NCBI GenBank assembly: GCA_977006965.1
Contig: OZ345353.1
Span: 1,116,001 to 1,180,000 of the forward strand
From: Phymatolithon calcareum
Lineage: Eukaryota; Rhodophyta; Florideophyceae; Hapalidiales
Direction of reading: 5' to 3'
Length of the DNA: 64,000 bases
The translations under genes and the position numbers were made by a program. Each line of letters begins with the position of its first letter. The first letter of the stretch is position 1. Below, in pieces: positions 20,635 through 32,413 of the stretch. The notes below the pieces were generated by a model. The model was given only the letters and a program-made list of their open reading frames with translations, was not told the origin of the DNA and made no database searches.

Positions 20635-21030
20635 GAACTTTATTTAAAAGCCTCACAATCTTACGAATATACGGGCAAGGCTTCCTCAGTTGCTACCTTC
20701 CATTGTGTAGACCGTTGAAACCTACCGTCTGCCATAGGCGGTGGGGAAAGTTTGGAACCTAGATCGTCCTACTTACTATGTGGTGTTCTTGTGGGTTCGC
20801 TATTGGTGTTCCCGCTAATAGGCTTCGTGTCCTAAGGGACATATACGTAACTTCTCGTTCTTGATTCAGAGCAGTCCTTCTTCGTTTTCTATGCACTCGA
20901 TGATGGTCTTGCTGAATAGCAAGAGCTCGTTAAGTGCTTTCTCGGTGTCCAGTCTTTTGCTTCCTTTCAGTTCATATCCTGACAGATTGTTTTCCAGCGT
21001 TTCCATATGCTGTCGAGCTCGGTTGATGTG
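20635..21030 (-). mobile_element. LINE-B 3' end, copy B3
   Basis: Minus-strand C-terminal codons (HMETLE, GYELKGSKRLDTEKALNELL, then ENEEGLL) and the LINE-B tail ending CTTTTAAATAAAGTT. The coding end is closely related to that of the copy at 31559-32121. Strongly 5'-truncated. Confidence 0.8.
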
Positions 21031-23046
21031 ATCATTGCTACATTGCTAATGGATGGTCCAAAGCGCGGAAAGAAATAACGAGTAAATATGGATACTTTCA
21101 GCTGGAAAACACGTCAATATCCCACGTCAGGGAAGGGACTGCCCTTGGAGTTTGACGATCCGAAAAACGAACTAACTAGCTCCAAGATGCTGGAGAAAAT
21201 CCTCAAGGCACGTGCATCAGTGTTCAATTAATGCCTCTATGGATACTCATCTATGGCGATACACCTTACATCGTGGACAGTGAGATCTTAGATGCTATCC
21301 CGCAAGAAGAATAATCGTCTTCGGTCAAATCCTTGTGCCGATTGCACACGGCACACCAGAAAGACTCAAACGCCTTTGCAGTCTCGGAACAGAGGACCGA
21401 AGAAAGCTACACACGCTCAAGATGGTCAAATACGAGGAGATGAATCTGAGCGATGGCCATACGAGGATGAAAATCACTTGTTGACGGAAGATATCTCCGT
21501 AAAGGAAAAAACGGAAAAAGCGGACGTCGCCAAGGAGCTGATTGTAGTTAAGATGTCACAGAAATGTTAAAGGAACTTGAGATTTTGTGAATGAGAAAAC
21601 AAAATCAGGTACTTCGGCAAGCCACTGACTACCTGGATTTTCCCACTGACCACAGGCTATCAAATGGGCAAGTGGGTATCACTTCCAGGAAGCAACTCCC
21701 GCTGGGAACATATGTTTGAAAACAATGCTACGTGGGAGAAAAGCTGAACAAGGCGGCCCAGGATGACCTCAAAATCGCCGACTCAGAACGAACCCTAGAT
21801 AACCTCCATTGATTTTGCACCAAGTTTACCAAGGAGATATTTCGTAAGGAAGACTGATTATCTGAGCTTTCCCCCGCCTATAACTCCGGATGTAAGCCGG
21901 AGCAATTCAAAATAATTGCATAGCAAGCGGCGGATATTTTGTCGCTATATACAATGTCAAGAAGTCAGACTAACAAAAGTTGAGCAGTACCACTCAATTG
22001 TCATGGTGCCAAGTAGCACTGCCTTTTTGCAATGGTTTATTTCTTGGAAATATTTTCATGGGACCGTGTTGCACGCGGTTTTAGGTCCAGTAAAGATGAC
22101 GCTATAGCTCGGTCATTCTCAGAATTGCGCATGCAGCACTCATTGCCAATTGGAAACCTAGGTCTATGGTGTGGCATCAACAGTATTCTGAAGCTTCAGC
22201 AATTTTCAATGCATGGCTCATCAGTAGGGTCATGAAATGCACGTGTCAACGTGCGCGGTTGCCCAATCTGCACATATATGCAATGGGGACACGAGCAATT
22301 ATGCGCATACGCTCGCTTGATGATATCCTTCATATGGCCTCAATTGTCTCTTCACTCAAGGGATTGGCCCAGTTGTCTACATCATAACGGTTCGCTGCTG
22401 TAACCTGCAAGGATTGGCCCTGTGAGATATTTCCGCAAGAAGCGCAAAAAATCCGGCAGGCAAACAAACGTGCCCTCTCTGTCTTTATCTGGGTGCATTC
22501 GGCGTTGATACCATTCTCTTTGCTGATTGTCAGGAGCTGGACAGGTCGGTGCATTTGTCGTCAGATTTTCAATTGTCTGATTCGACCTGCGCGTCGTCCA
22601 TTGGACGCAAGCACAACTTTCCATTTCCATCTCTCTGGTATCTTCCAGCAGGGCAATTGACGAACGCCAACCACGCGCGCATATTCTCAACAGCAGATAG
22701 CAAATTAGGTGTAATAGATAACGTCCGTGTTTAGGGACAGCAAGCGCGAGGCGCAACCAATTAGACGAGCAACTTCGAGCCGCCACCTGCGACATTCGTA
22801 CTGCACGTTTTTGTCAGTGAGTGTGTTCGACTAGGCCACTCAAACTGCCATCTTGCATTGTATCCCAAATCGAGGCATAATAACAGAGCGTAAGATATGA
22901 AATTCTCATCAACCCAAATCATATAAATCGCACTCTCACCATGCCCCCGCTCTCGTGCGTTCTCCCCAGGGATATTCCCGGTTCCCGTTATAAATCCCAC
23001 CATCGGCAACTGCTCGAACCGTCCGCGTCTACCTACGGTGTCTACG
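21031..23046. other. Long spacer upstream of the dikinase gene
   Basis: No supported gene. Short plus-strand frames around 21060-21570 look like decayed coding DNA without a recognisable family. 22318-22388 is a short repeat also found at 30231-30329. Just upstream of the dikinase ATG lies TTATAAATCCC (about 22988), a possible TATA element. Confidence 0.45.
22318..22388 (+). repeat. Short dispersed repeat F, copy 1
   Basis: GATGATATCCTTCATA, CTCAATTGTC and a GGCCCAGTTGT.TACATCATAAC end are shared in order with 30231-30329, which has about 28 extra bases in the middle. Confidence 0.6.
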
Positions 23047-26000
23047 ATGGGCAAAGGCGGACTTGCGGCACATGCCGCTAGTGGCTTCGCCGCTGAGCGC
23101 AAAATCGAATCTGGACCGCTTTCTCTTCAGCTCACGCAGTCTCTCGCCGCCGACGATGACGTTCTTGTGAAACTTTCAGTACTGTCTCCACCGGTTCAAG
23201 GTCCAAACGAGCCACTTTGCTTGCATTGGGGCGTCGTACTGAACGAAAATGATGACCGCACCAAGTACATCCGCCCGGATTCCGTCCTTTTCCCGCCAGG
23301 AACTGACCCGCGTCCCGGACAGCCCTCTGTGCAAACCCCGTTCCGCGACGGCGTGCTGGAGTTTCGAATCCATCAATCCGCACTCCCCGCAGGACTGGTC
23401 TTCCTTGTCTTCATCAAGGACGAGCTTGGCTTCCGCGGACAATGGTTCAAAGGTGAACGTGGTGGTAGTTTTTACGTTGATTTAATTCCAGCTCTAGTCC
23501 CGGCTGAGATTGGGCGTCGCGCCCGTGTCGTCGCCCAGGCAGCCGCGGAAGCAGAGGAGGCTGTTCGTCGGGCGGAGGTAGAGCGTGAAAAGGCAGAGCG
23601 CGAACGCGCAGAGCAGGCCCGTGTTGAAAATGAAATGCGGACTGTGCGCGACAAGAATGCGCTTTCATACATAGACAAGCAGGTGGCAGGTAATATAGTG
23701 TTCAAAGCGCGTGACGATTTGTACGAGTTTGGTGGGCTTTTCATGCGCGCATTGCTTTCGAAGTCTAAATCATCGGATGGGGCTTCTGATGCAATGCCGA
23801 AGCCCGGGCACGTGATTATTGCGTCAACGATTGCAAGCCAAGGGGAGGATATTTTTCTGCATTGGGGCCTCAAGATGACGGGTAAATCAGGGTGGGTTCC
23901 ACCACCACAGGAATTCTGGCCCGAGGGTACCAGATCTGCGCCGGATGGGAAGGCCGTGCAGACATTGCTCCCGCTGTTGGGAAAACACGGATCTCGTGGA
24001 TTCCGCATCTCAAGTTTCCCCGATGAAGCAGTTGGTCTCTTCGCGGTGGTGCACATTCCTAATGGACCGGGCCATATGCAGTGGATTCAAGCGCAGAATG
24101 GCGGAGATATTTGTCTGACGCTTACTCCACCGCCGCCACTCCCCGGATTTAAGAAGGGAGAGGAAGTATCAGATGTGTGCAAGGAAATGCTTGAGGGAAT
24201 CGTTGAGCGAGAAATGGAGTATGGGTCGTGGACGCTGATGCATCGATACAACCACGCGAACCATCTTATCAACAATGATATCAAGAATGACCAGGATGCT
24301 TGGAGCGCGATGTATGTATGGATGCGATATTCGCAAATCAGGGTCCTGGACTGGCAGAGGAGGTACAATACGCAACCGAGGAGTCTCAGTCATGCGCAGA
24401 TGTCTGTAGTGACTTTGCTCGCAAATCGGTTCAAGAATAGTCCGTCCGTGAGATGGCTTGTACGATTGGTTATGTCGTGCATTGGACGCGGTGGATCGGG
24501 AGATCTTGGGCAACGCATTCGAGATGATATTCTTGTCATTCTGAGGCATAATCGTGGCTGGGGATATGGGTCAATGATGGAGCAATGGCATCAGAAATTG
24601 CATAACAATACGAACCCCGATGATGTTATCATTTGTAATGCACTGATTGAGTTTTGGAAGAACAATGGCAACTTATCAAGTTATTGGGATGTCATCCATG
24701 ACGGTGGACTTACAAGAGAACGCATGGCTTCATATGAACAGCCCATCACCGCTGAACCTGACTTTCCGGGACACATCAAGGACACGATGCTCCATGAGCT
24801 CCATCAATATGGGGCTCTGCTCAAGGCTGTGCATTTGGGCACGGATTTCAACAGCATCGTCGACTGGTGTCAGGGATTCTTGGACAACGATGTGAAGGGT
24901 AAAGTGAATGGATTTTTGCATTCACGCTCTTCAGAAGGTCCGATAACCGACATGCTGCGTGCCGTTGCTCATGCGAGAGAAAGCTTAGGCAATCAGCTTA
25001 CGTTTGCCGACTGGCTGAGCGATGAAAAGAGAAGGGATCTCATCTTCCTTGACCTTGCACTTGAATCGGAAGCGAGGCGATGCCTTGAATCTTGCGATGG
25101 ACTTGGGCATGACGGCACTCTCTGGTCGCACCTTACTGCAGTCCGCGCCGCCGCGACCGCTCTGAAGTGCTCAGAAGGCGGTCTCCGAACGGAGGGCGAG
25201 TTACAGCGAGCAATTCATGAGGTTCGTGCAGTGGTGGATCGCCTTGGTCGTCAAGGCGAATCGCATGATGTTGGTTTGCGCGCAGCTGCGGCGTTGACTA
25301 TCTTGCGAAACGTTTTGACGGATATTGTGGACAGATACAAGGATCACCTCGGACCGCTTGCAATATGCCTTGGAACTGCATTCGGTGCTGACAAGCACAT
25401 CGTTTCGACATTCATAGAGGAATCTGTTCGCGGCGGTCCCGCTTATGTGCTCTCGCATTTGATTCGAAAAGCGCAGCCGGCGGTGCGTCGCGTAGCTGAT
25501 CTTGGGCCGTTTTCGACAATTGCGCCGTACGACAAAGAATCAAAGGGACCAGTGCTTGTTTTCAATAAGCTCCGTGAAACTATTGGATTGAATTTCAAAC
25601 GTGGCACTGTTGTGATTGCAAATTCCTGTGATGGAGATGAGGATGTACCGGCAAAAACTGCGTACGTCGTGATCGGCTCAACTGTCGATGTCCTTTCTCA
25701 TGTTTCGGTACGCGCACGAAACGAACATCATGGACTTGTTGCGTGCTTGGATGCCGACAAGTTGGCCGACCTTCGCACTTTGCATGGATGCATCGTCAAA
25801 GCGAAGCTCATAGGCGATGATTTCCAAATCGACGTAATCGATGAATCAGGACGAATGTCTCCAAGCCGTGGACCGAACTCTATGATTAGACGCTCTCGAT
25901 CGTCCGGCATCATCACCCCGCCGAGCGGAATGATGACACCGCCAGGGCTTTTCTCGTTGAAGCGATGGGGCTCCAAAAACAAGTTGGTGGACGCTATCAG

Positions 26001-27093
26001 GTCTCCTGGTGCGCAAGCGCTGATGAGAAAACTCAGTTCAAACTCTCTGAGAGCCATGAGACAGCAGAAAAAGGAAGCTAAGGAGCGCCAAAAGGCCATC
26101 AACGAGCGTCAACTTGCTGCTCCTTGGGCAATTAGGCCCTCTGCATTTAACAACGAGCTTGTCGGCTCCAAGTCGCTCAATCTCCAGCGTCTTGTTGCTC
26201 TCGGGCTTCCCACATGGATCAAAACCCCTGTTTCTGTTGCCATCCCTAATGGCGCCATGCGAAAGGTGATGTACGATCCGGCGAACGCTGAACTTTTGGC
26301 CGAATACGAAACTCTGCTTGATGAAATCAGAAACGCAAAGCAGGGAGACATTAGTCTGTGCATCAAAATTCGTGAAGTCATCATGAGTCTCGAGGCTCCC
26401 GAAGGTCTACAGGAGGCTCTGCGTGGTGTTCTGGACGATTTGGGTTGTGAAGACATCGATGAGGCTATGCCTGGAGCTTGGGAAGCGGTCAAGGGTGTAT
26501 GGGCCAGTGTTTGGAACGAGCGTGCACATCTGGCACGCCTGAAATTGCGCTTGGATATCGAAGATGTGGATATGGCCGTTCTTTGTCAGAAGGTCGTCGA
26601 CGCTGACTATGCGTTCGTGATTCATACGACGAACCCGATCTCCGGCGACGCTAGCGAAATTTATGCAGAGGTTGTTATCGGACTTGGTGAGACGCTCGTT
26701 GGCAACGCCCCTGGTCAGGCTCTGGGATTCACCGTACGCAAGGACGCGAACCTAGATGTAGTCACTCCGACGGTCCGCAGCTATCCGAGCAAGAGTACAG
26801 CTCTTATTGGTGGTGAGTACATTTTTAGGTCCGACAGTAACGCAGAAGACCTGGAGGGTTTCGCCGGTGCTGGACTTCATGACTCGATTCCAATTGTCCG
26901 CAACGAAATTGTGGATATCGATTATTCGATGGAGCAGATCATGACGGATGATGAGTTTAGAAATGACCTTATGCGTGGAATCGCGAAAATAGGAGTGGCG
27001 GTCGAGAACATTATGGGCGGATCGTCGCAGGATATTGAGGGGTGCCACAAGGACGGCGAGTTTTATGTTGTGCAGGCACGCCCTCAAGTTTAG
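23047..27093 (+). CDS. GWD: Alpha-glucan water dikinase (GWD)
   Basis: A 1348-residue protein. It transfers the beta-phosphate of ATP to C6 of glucosyl residues in starch-type glucans, which opens granules to degradation. Two CBM45-like starch-binding regions are visible (about residues 18-146 and 255-360; CLHWGVVLNEN and FLHWGLKM). A coiled Glu/Arg-rich linker separates them. The phosphohistidine site is DVLSHVSVRARN with His885. A Ser/Pro/Met-rich linker (about 938-1020) precedes the C-terminal PEP-synthase-like nucleotide-binding domain (NNELVGSKSLNLQRL, YIFRSDSNAEDLEGFAGAGL) that ends YVVQARPQV. All key elements are present and there is no intron. The ATG at 23047 follows an in-frame GTG. 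The N-terminus is not an evident transit peptide, consistent with cytosolic floridean starch if the host is a red alga. Confidence 0.97.
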   Translation: MGKGGLAAHAASGFAAERKIESGPLSLQLTQSLAADDDVLVKLSVLSPPVQGPNEPLCLHWGVVLNENDDRTKYIRPDSVLFPPGTDPRPGQPSVQTPFRDGVLEFRIHQSALPAGLVFLVFIKDELGFRGQWFKGERGGSFYVDLIPALVPAEIGRRARVVAQAAAEAEEAVRRAEVEREKAERERAEQARVENEMRTVRDKNALSYIDKQVAGNIVFKARDDLYEFGGLFMRALLSKSKSSDGASDAMPKPGHVIIASTIASQGEDIFLHWGLKMTGKSGWVPPPQEFWPEGTRSAPDGKAVQTLLPLLGKHGSRGFRISSFPDEAVGLFAVVHIPNGPGHMQWIQAQNGGDICLTLTPPPPLPGFKKGEEVSDVCKEMLEGIVEREMEYGSWTLMHRYNHANHLINNDIKNDQDAWSAMYVWMRYSQIRVLDWQRRYNTQPRSLSHAQMSVVTLLANRFKNSPSVRWLVRLVMSCIGRGGSGDLGQRIRDDILVILRHNRGWGYGSMMEQWHQKLHNNTNPDDVIICNALIEFWKNNGNLSSYWDVIHDGGLTRERMASYEQPITAEPDFPGHIKDTMLHELHQYGALLKAVHLGTDFNSIVDWCQGFLDNDVKGKVNGFLHSRSSEGPITDMLRAVAHARESLGNQLTFADWLSDEKRRDLIFLDLALESEARRCLESCDGLGHDGTLWSHLTAVRAAATALKCSEGGLRTEGELQRAIHEVRAVVDRLGRQGESHDVGLRAAAALTILRNVLTDIVDRYKDHLGPLAICLGTAFGADKHIVSTFIEESVRGGPAYVLSHLIRKAQPAVRRVADLGPFSTIAPYDKESKGPVLVFNKLRETIGLNFKRGTVVIANSCDGDEDVPAKTAYVVIGSTVDVLSHVSVRARNEHHGLVACLDADKLADLRTLHGCIVKAKLIGDDFQIDVIDESGRMSPSRGPNSMIRRSRSSGIITPPSGMMTPPGLFSLKRWGSKNKLVDAIRSPGAQALMRKLSSNSLRAMRQQKKEAKERQKAINERQLAAPWAIRPSAFNNELVGSKSLNLQRLVALGLPTWIKTPVSVAIPNGAMRKVMYDPANAELLAEYETLLDEIRNAKQGDISLCIKIREVIMSLEAPEGLQEALRGVLDDLGCEDIDEAMPGAWEAVKGVWASVWNERAHLARLKLRLDIEDVDMAVLCQKVVDADYAFVIHTTNPISGDASEIYAEVVIGLGETLVGNAPGQALGFTVRKDANLDVVTPTVRSYPSKSTALIGGEYIFRSDSNAEDLEGFAGAGLHDSIPIVRNEIVDIDYSMEQIMTDDEFRNDLMRGIAKIGVAVENIMGGSSQDIEGCHKDGEFYVVQARPQV

Positions 27094-27623
27094 GTTTTCG
27101 TCAATTAGAATGTAGATTGCGCATAGGCAGCATGGATGATACTGCGCATATTAAATGATTTTGTTTGCATAAGTTGGTAACATGACACGAGAGTAAAACG
27201 AGTTGTAGGTAAAGAAAAGGATCATTGGAGCCAGATCTCGGCTTTGATTTTCTCAACGGAACATGTTACGAGTGTGAATGAGTTCATTGCAGCAGCGGGA
27301 ATTTAATTCGAATTGAATTCCAAAAAGTAGTTTCTTTAATCGCAATGGCGGGAAGATCTCGATTCTGAAACTCTGTCCGTGGGCTAAGAACACAGCGCTC
27401 TGCTAATCTACCTTCCACGCCATATTCAATTGGGACATTCGACAAAAAGCGCGAAAGTATGTGAGACCTCGTTGCGTCAAGGCGCACGAGCCGAATTTGG
27501 AGTTGCTCTTCGAATTCCCAACAATTACAACAAGGGGGCCAGCTTGCACCCGGGACAAGGAGTACCTGGAGAAAAGACATTTGATAAAGAAGGGAAAACG
27601 ATGAGCAGACGACTCTTTACGCC
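27094..27623. other. Shared 3' flank of GWD and ATP1
   Basis: The two genes converge here. I see no gene and no repeat. Open frames are short and antisense to the ATP1 end. Confidence 0.5.
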
Positions 27624-29258
27624 TTACGCAGTATACGTTTCAAGGAACTTGACGAGCGCATCCTTGAGGGCATTATCGGTGCTCTCAGACACACTACCCT
27701 CCTTCTTGATGGTATCTAGAATCTTGGAATGACTGGTACGCATATGCTTCAAGTAGGCCGCTTCAAAGTCCTTAATCTTTCCAATCGGCATCTTATCGAG
27801 GTAACCACGAACGCCGGCATACAATGTAACAACCTGCTCCTCTGGAGGCATTGGAACAAACTGATCCTGCTTCAGGAGCTCATTAAGACGATCTCCTCTG
27901 TTAAGCATTTGCTGCGTGGCAGCATCGAGATCGGAACCGAACTGGGCGAACGCGGCCACCTCACGATGCTGCGCGAGTTCGAGCTTCATCGAACCGGCTA
28001 CTTGCTTCATGGCCTTGAGCTGAGCAGCGGATCCGACGCGGGACACGGAAAGACCGACATTAATGGCCGGGCGCTGACCCTTATAGAAGAGCTCGGTCTC
28101 AAGGAAAACCTGTCCATCCGTAATGGAAATCACATTCGTCGGCACATAGGCAGACACATCGCCAGCCTGGGTCTCAATGATGGGAAGGGCGGTAAGGGAA
28201 CCACCTCCGGCCTCCTTAGACATTTTGGCGGCACGTTCAAGAAGACGGGAATGGAGATAGAAAATATCACCAGGATAGGCTTCACGACCCGGGGGACGAC
28301 GCAAAAGAAGCGACATCTGTCTGTACGCAACAGCCTGCTTCGAAAGATCATCATAAATGATGAGGGCATGCTTGCCGTTGTCACGGAAGTACTCTCCAAT
28401 AGCGCAGCCCGAGTACGGAGCAAGGAACTGCAATGGAGCGGCATCCGAGGCAGTAGCAGCGACAATGATAGAGTACTTCATAGCACCAGACTCCTCGAGA
28501 GTCTTCGCGAGCTGAGCGACGGTAGATCTCTTCTGTCCAATAGCGACATACACACAATACAACTGCTTCTCGACATCACCAGCATCGAAGTTAATCTTCT
28601 GGTTGAGAATAGTATCCAAAGCGACGGCGGTCTTTCCCGTTTGACGATCTCCAATAATAAGCTCACGCTGTCCACGTCCAATCGGCACCAAAGCATCAAC
28701 AGCCTTCAGTCCAGTCTGCATAGGCTCATGGACACCCGTACGCGGCATGATGCCCGGGGCCTTGACCTCAACACGAGCTCTCTCAACGTCACCAATTGGG
28801 CCCTTTCCATCAATCGGATTTCCAAGAGCATCGACGACACGACCAAGCATTCCCATACCGACCGGGACATCGACGATAGCACCGGTCCGCTTGCAAGTTT
28901 GTCCCTCGGAAATCTCGCGATCGTTACCGAAAACCACAATACCACAATCGCCAACCTCAAGATTTAGCGCCATACCCTTGAGTCCAGATTCAAACTCAAC
29001 CATTTCGCCGGCCTTGCAATTGTTAAGTCCGTAAACGCGGGCAATTCCGTCACCAATGGAAAGTACACGACCGACTTCATCAAGATCGACCTTTTCCTGG
29101 TAATTCACAATGCGCTCCTCGATAATCGACGAGAGCTCGGCGGGGTCCAGCTTAGCATTCACGATCGCCGAGGTGCGGAAGGAGGCGATCGGCGCGGAGC
29201 GGGCACGCACGGCAACGGCGGCCGCGCGAACGCCCGAGAGAATTCTTGTGCGCATCAT
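27624..29258 (-). CDS. ATP1: Mitochondrial ATP synthase subunit alpha
   Basis: A 544-residue F1 alpha subunit, which binds nucleotide non-catalytically and alternates with beta in the F1 head of complex V in the mitochondrial matrix. The Walker A box is GDRQTGKT at residues 203-210. Family hallmarks such as [47 protein letters not shown] and the [17 protein letters not shown] stretch are present. The first 30 residues are Arg- and Ala-rich without acidic residues ([20 protein letters not shown]), a good presequence for import. The ATG at 29258 is chosen; the frame is open further upstream only through non-ATG codons. Length is normal. Intronless nuclear gene. Codon use is strongly biased, as expected for high expression. 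Confidence 0.97.
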   Translation of the reverse strand: MMRTRILSGVRAAAVAVRARSAPIASFRTSAIVNAKLDPAELSSIIEERIVNYQEKVDLDEVGRVLSIGDGIARVYGLNNCKAGEMVEFESGLKGMALNLEVGDCGIVVFGNDREISEGQTCKRTGAIVDVPVGMGMLGRVVDALGNPIDGKGPIGDVERARVEVKAPGIMPRTGVHEPMQTGLKAVDALVPIGRGQRELIIGDRQTGKTAVALDTILNQKINFDAGDVEKQLYCVYVAIGQKRSTVAQLAKTLEESGAMKYSIIVAATASDAAPLQFLAPYSGCAIGEYFRDNGKHALIIYDDLSKQAVAYRQMSLLLRRPPGREAYPGDIFYLHSRLLERAAKMSKEAGGGSLTALPIIETQAGDVSAYVPTNVISITDGQVFLETELFYKGQRPAINVGLSVSRVGSAAQLKAMKQVAGSMKLELAQHREVAAFAQFGSDLDAATQQMLNRGDRLNELLKQDQFVPMPPEEQVVTLYAGVRGYLDKMPIGKIKDFEAAYLKHMRTSHSKILDTIKKEGSVSESTDNALKDALVKFLETYTA

Positions 29259-31329
29259 CTTGCCGGGGTTGGCGATCGGAGGCGGGGCACCGTTGGCTGG
29301 ATCGACTTTCTGCAAGGCTGCGGTCGAATACCAGATTGATTACTTCGGCGCAGCTGCGATCATCAGCGGATTTCCACCGCCTGCTCAACTGTAAAGCAAA
29401 ATCGTGCTGGGCATTCGAACAATCATAACGTTCGCATCATAGATGCGTTGTTTTGAAGGGCAGCCGAAAGAGGGCATGAAAAAGAACTTTTTTGTTAAAC
29501 ATTTTGTACTTTTCACCTTTTTCGCGAAAATGTTAAAACTCTTTTGGTTCGTTTTTTGCGACTATCGAGCAAGCAGAGGACCACATGTCCAAAATGGGAA
29601 TCGAACTGCCTGCGTGGCTGTTCTTCGGAGCTTGAGGAATGCTTCCCTGTGTTTTTCTGAAGACGTTCAATACATTCTAGGTGCACACTGAGACTCCCTG
29701 GTCCTTACCCATGAACTGACTTACACAATCAATACGGCAAGATTATTCGATTGTTCCAGATTCTGTAGTAAGCCATTTGCTCTTATACGGACTGCATTCT
29801 GCTAGATTTTTTATATCGGAACCTCGTTTAAAATCGTAACACCTTCCGACGACAAAAAGAAGAGAAGGGCAAAGCGTCTCTTGAGAAGTTGGGGTGTTAC
29901 GATATTGCAGTGCATCGTTTCAAACTAGCGTCGTCTATAGCTTTTTGGAAATGTAGATGATGCGTACAGTCAGTAGCGCATCTGACAAGGAAAGAACTCA
30001 ACGGAATAGGGAATAATATTATACGATCTCTATGCGACCATGCAGAGTTGCCGCGCTTCACGAGGGACATTCATAAGACCTTGACTGGACCTTGTAAAGT
30101 TGCGAACGGTACAAATTATGAGTCAAGTTTAGTTCAAAAAACAAATGCACACTGTGTGCCTGTTTTTGTGATATAGCACATGATTGGCTGTCGAGAAATA
30201 TTCAGGAAAATATTAGATCATTTGCAACAGTGATGATATCCTTCATAGGTCTCAATTGTCCCTTCATATCATACATGCCCTTCCTGATCGGGGGGCCAAT
30301 CCCTTTGCCCCAGTTGTCCACATCATAACATGAGCTCCGTGTTTCTTTGTGAAAACCATGGTCAGAATTTGCAGGCATTCAAATTCTGCATGTCGCAGAA
30401 CATAAATATAGCACAATAGACCAAGGAATAGACTTTTTATTCTGCCTGTACATGGAAAGAAAGCGAGTGCTGTTCAATGAATCTCACTCTTGGTGCGATG
30501 TAAGATAGACCGACCGTATGCAGGAGGTCTTCCCGCAAACGAATGCAGCGACCTGACAAGAGCTAGACGGTGTTACTTTCCTCGACAGCACAGAAACTCT
30601 GCGAAAGGCCGTGTTGTCTAATGATTGTGAGTGGTTGGCCTTTCAGTCTGACTTCCAACAGAAAGCTCTTTTGCTGCGCGTCCTTAAGGCAGGCAACAAT
30701 CAAAATCAATAGGGATAACTCAAGATATCCCAACGAGAAGGTTTACAGAGGTGACCAAACCGACAGGCAAGTTGTACGCCCTGGATGCCACTGCTGCGCC
30801 CCAGCAGCAGAATGTCACGCTCCACATCTTCGAGAGTTTTCCGAACGAGTTCATCAAGTGTTTGGCATCACACGTGATTAAGGACGCTGGAGAGAAACAT
30901 CTTTCCAAGTCCAGTCTTTCGTGCCGTGAACTATCAAGAAGGATGCGTGTACGAATAGTCCCTGTCGTAGTTCGTACTTCTTCAGAAATTTGCAGAGTGC
31001 TTCGTTTCCGTCCTCAGTTGTGGATATCTCTTCCATTGCTTCAGGACTATTTCTCTTTTCAGTGCCTTTCCTTGTGAATTGCCTCCCAGTCGGATGAATA
31101 CACCACCTCCCGAATTCTTGAAATTTGTGAAACTGGTATTTCTAAATTAGTATTTCAACAGCGAAGTCGCGAGCAAGCAGAGCTTCTCTGTTTTGCTGAA
31201 TTGTGCTGAATACAAGTAGTGAACGATGGGGCACCGCTTAGTCAATGTATAAATGACATTGTCGATTAACCTTGTCGTCTCATCGAGACAAGAGTCATTT
31301 AAAGTTCAATATGCGGCACCACCAAGCGG
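29259..31329. other. Long spacer upstream of ATP1
   Basis: Contains repeat F copy 2 (30231-30329). Frames around 30720-31077 are open on both strands but I recognise neither. No RNA gene was found. Confidence 0.45.
30231..30329 (+). repeat. Short dispersed repeat F, copy 2
   Basis: Shares GATGATATCCTTCATA, CTCAATTGTC, CCAATCCC and CCAGTTGTCCACATCATAAC (with small differences) with 22318-22388. Same orientation. No terminal repeats or duplications are obvious. Confidence 0.6.
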
Positions 31330-31558
31330 CTATTGTCTATTTGACGGAAAGTTTCCCTCAATTGAGGGGCACTTTTCCATATTTTCGTTGCTAGCGTTGA
31401 ACGAAGTGATATTAACGTAGTAGTTGGGTACTCCTCGCACAGAGGACAAGCCCAGCTTTACGAATATGGCGTAAGCGAGCTGTTTCACTTTCGTCGTCTA
31501 GATTTTTTCGACCTTTGAAATCACCCCTCAATTGAGGGGCTCGTCAAATAGACACTAG
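31330..31558. mobile_element. Element D MITE, 229 bp
   Basis: Inverted ends CTATTGTCTATTTGACG (31330-31346) and CGTCAAATAGACACTAG (31542-31558) differ at one position. Each is followed by the palindromic CCCTCAATTGAGGGG block. The interior (31400-31520) matches the first 200 bp of element D1 and D2, so this is an internally deleted D element. LINE-B4 begins immediately to its right. Confidence 0.85.
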
Positions 31559-32121
31559 AGCGCAGGGCAGTGGAGCATTTCTTTCACAGAATGGAAGGAG
31601 ATCGCCCAGAATCGAAGCGGAAAAGAAAGATACCATACGACAAGACAAGAGAATTGCCAGCAATCCTCAAGTTCCCCAAGGTGAAGCACAGACAACTCGC
31701 GCTGCAGTATGCCTGTGGCAGATTCCCACAGGTGTCAACAACAAGTATGACTGAAAAATTCGGCACCAGAGCCAGAGAGCATATGGAGACCCTTGAACGC
31801 ACGCAAGCAGGGTACGAACTCGAAGGAGAAAAACGACTGGAAACAGAAAAGGCGCTAGATGAGCTCTTACTATTTAGCAAGACACTCATAGAACGCATGG
31901 AGAACGAAGAAGGCCTGTATTAATCCGCAGAATGCAAGGCAAGAAGTGGTCGAGTTCAAGCACCAACAATCCCGTAGAGGACTGAGATAGGTCTACTTTG
32001 AGTCCTGAGTTTTCCCGTCCGCCATACTGGTGGACGTTTCGTGAGCTACACAAAGGTAGCATCAGAGGAAGCATTGCCCATATCTCCGGAAGTCTGTGGG
32101 GCTTTTAAATAAACTTGAAAG
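31559..32121 (+). mobile_element. LINE-B 3' end, copy B4
   Basis: An open plus-strand frame (31570-31923) carries the LINE-B C-terminal domain (KRKRKIPYDKTRELPAIL, KFPKVKHRQLALQYACGR, EKALDELLLFSKT) and ends NEEGLY. The tail follows to GGGGCTTTTAAATAAACTT. This copy shows the complete C-terminus missing from B1. 5'-truncated. Confidence 0.85.
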
Positions 32122-32413
32122 GAAAAAAAATTCTTTCACAGAAAGCGGGGCAATTTAGAATGATTTCTGCACACTTTGCACACGCCTAACCTTCCCAAGT
32201 TATCCTTCGTGCTACCGACAATAGCCTCTGCTGAAGTCCCTCCATACGGTACATTCCCCGATCCTTTAATAATCGGCAATCCATCTTCTCCACGTCCAAA
32301 TCTTGCACGACGTAGCATTTTAAAAGCATAGTCTCCCTAAATTTATGTAAATTTCTACAAACCACGAAATGGCCCTTTGTTCTCCCTTCTGACGTCAGCA
32401 TTAGTTTCCCAAA

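Noticed and set aside
27729-28967. 412-codon plus-strand frame opposite ATP1
   Set aside because: It is a mirror of the strongly codon-biased ATP1 gene, and the protein has no family features.
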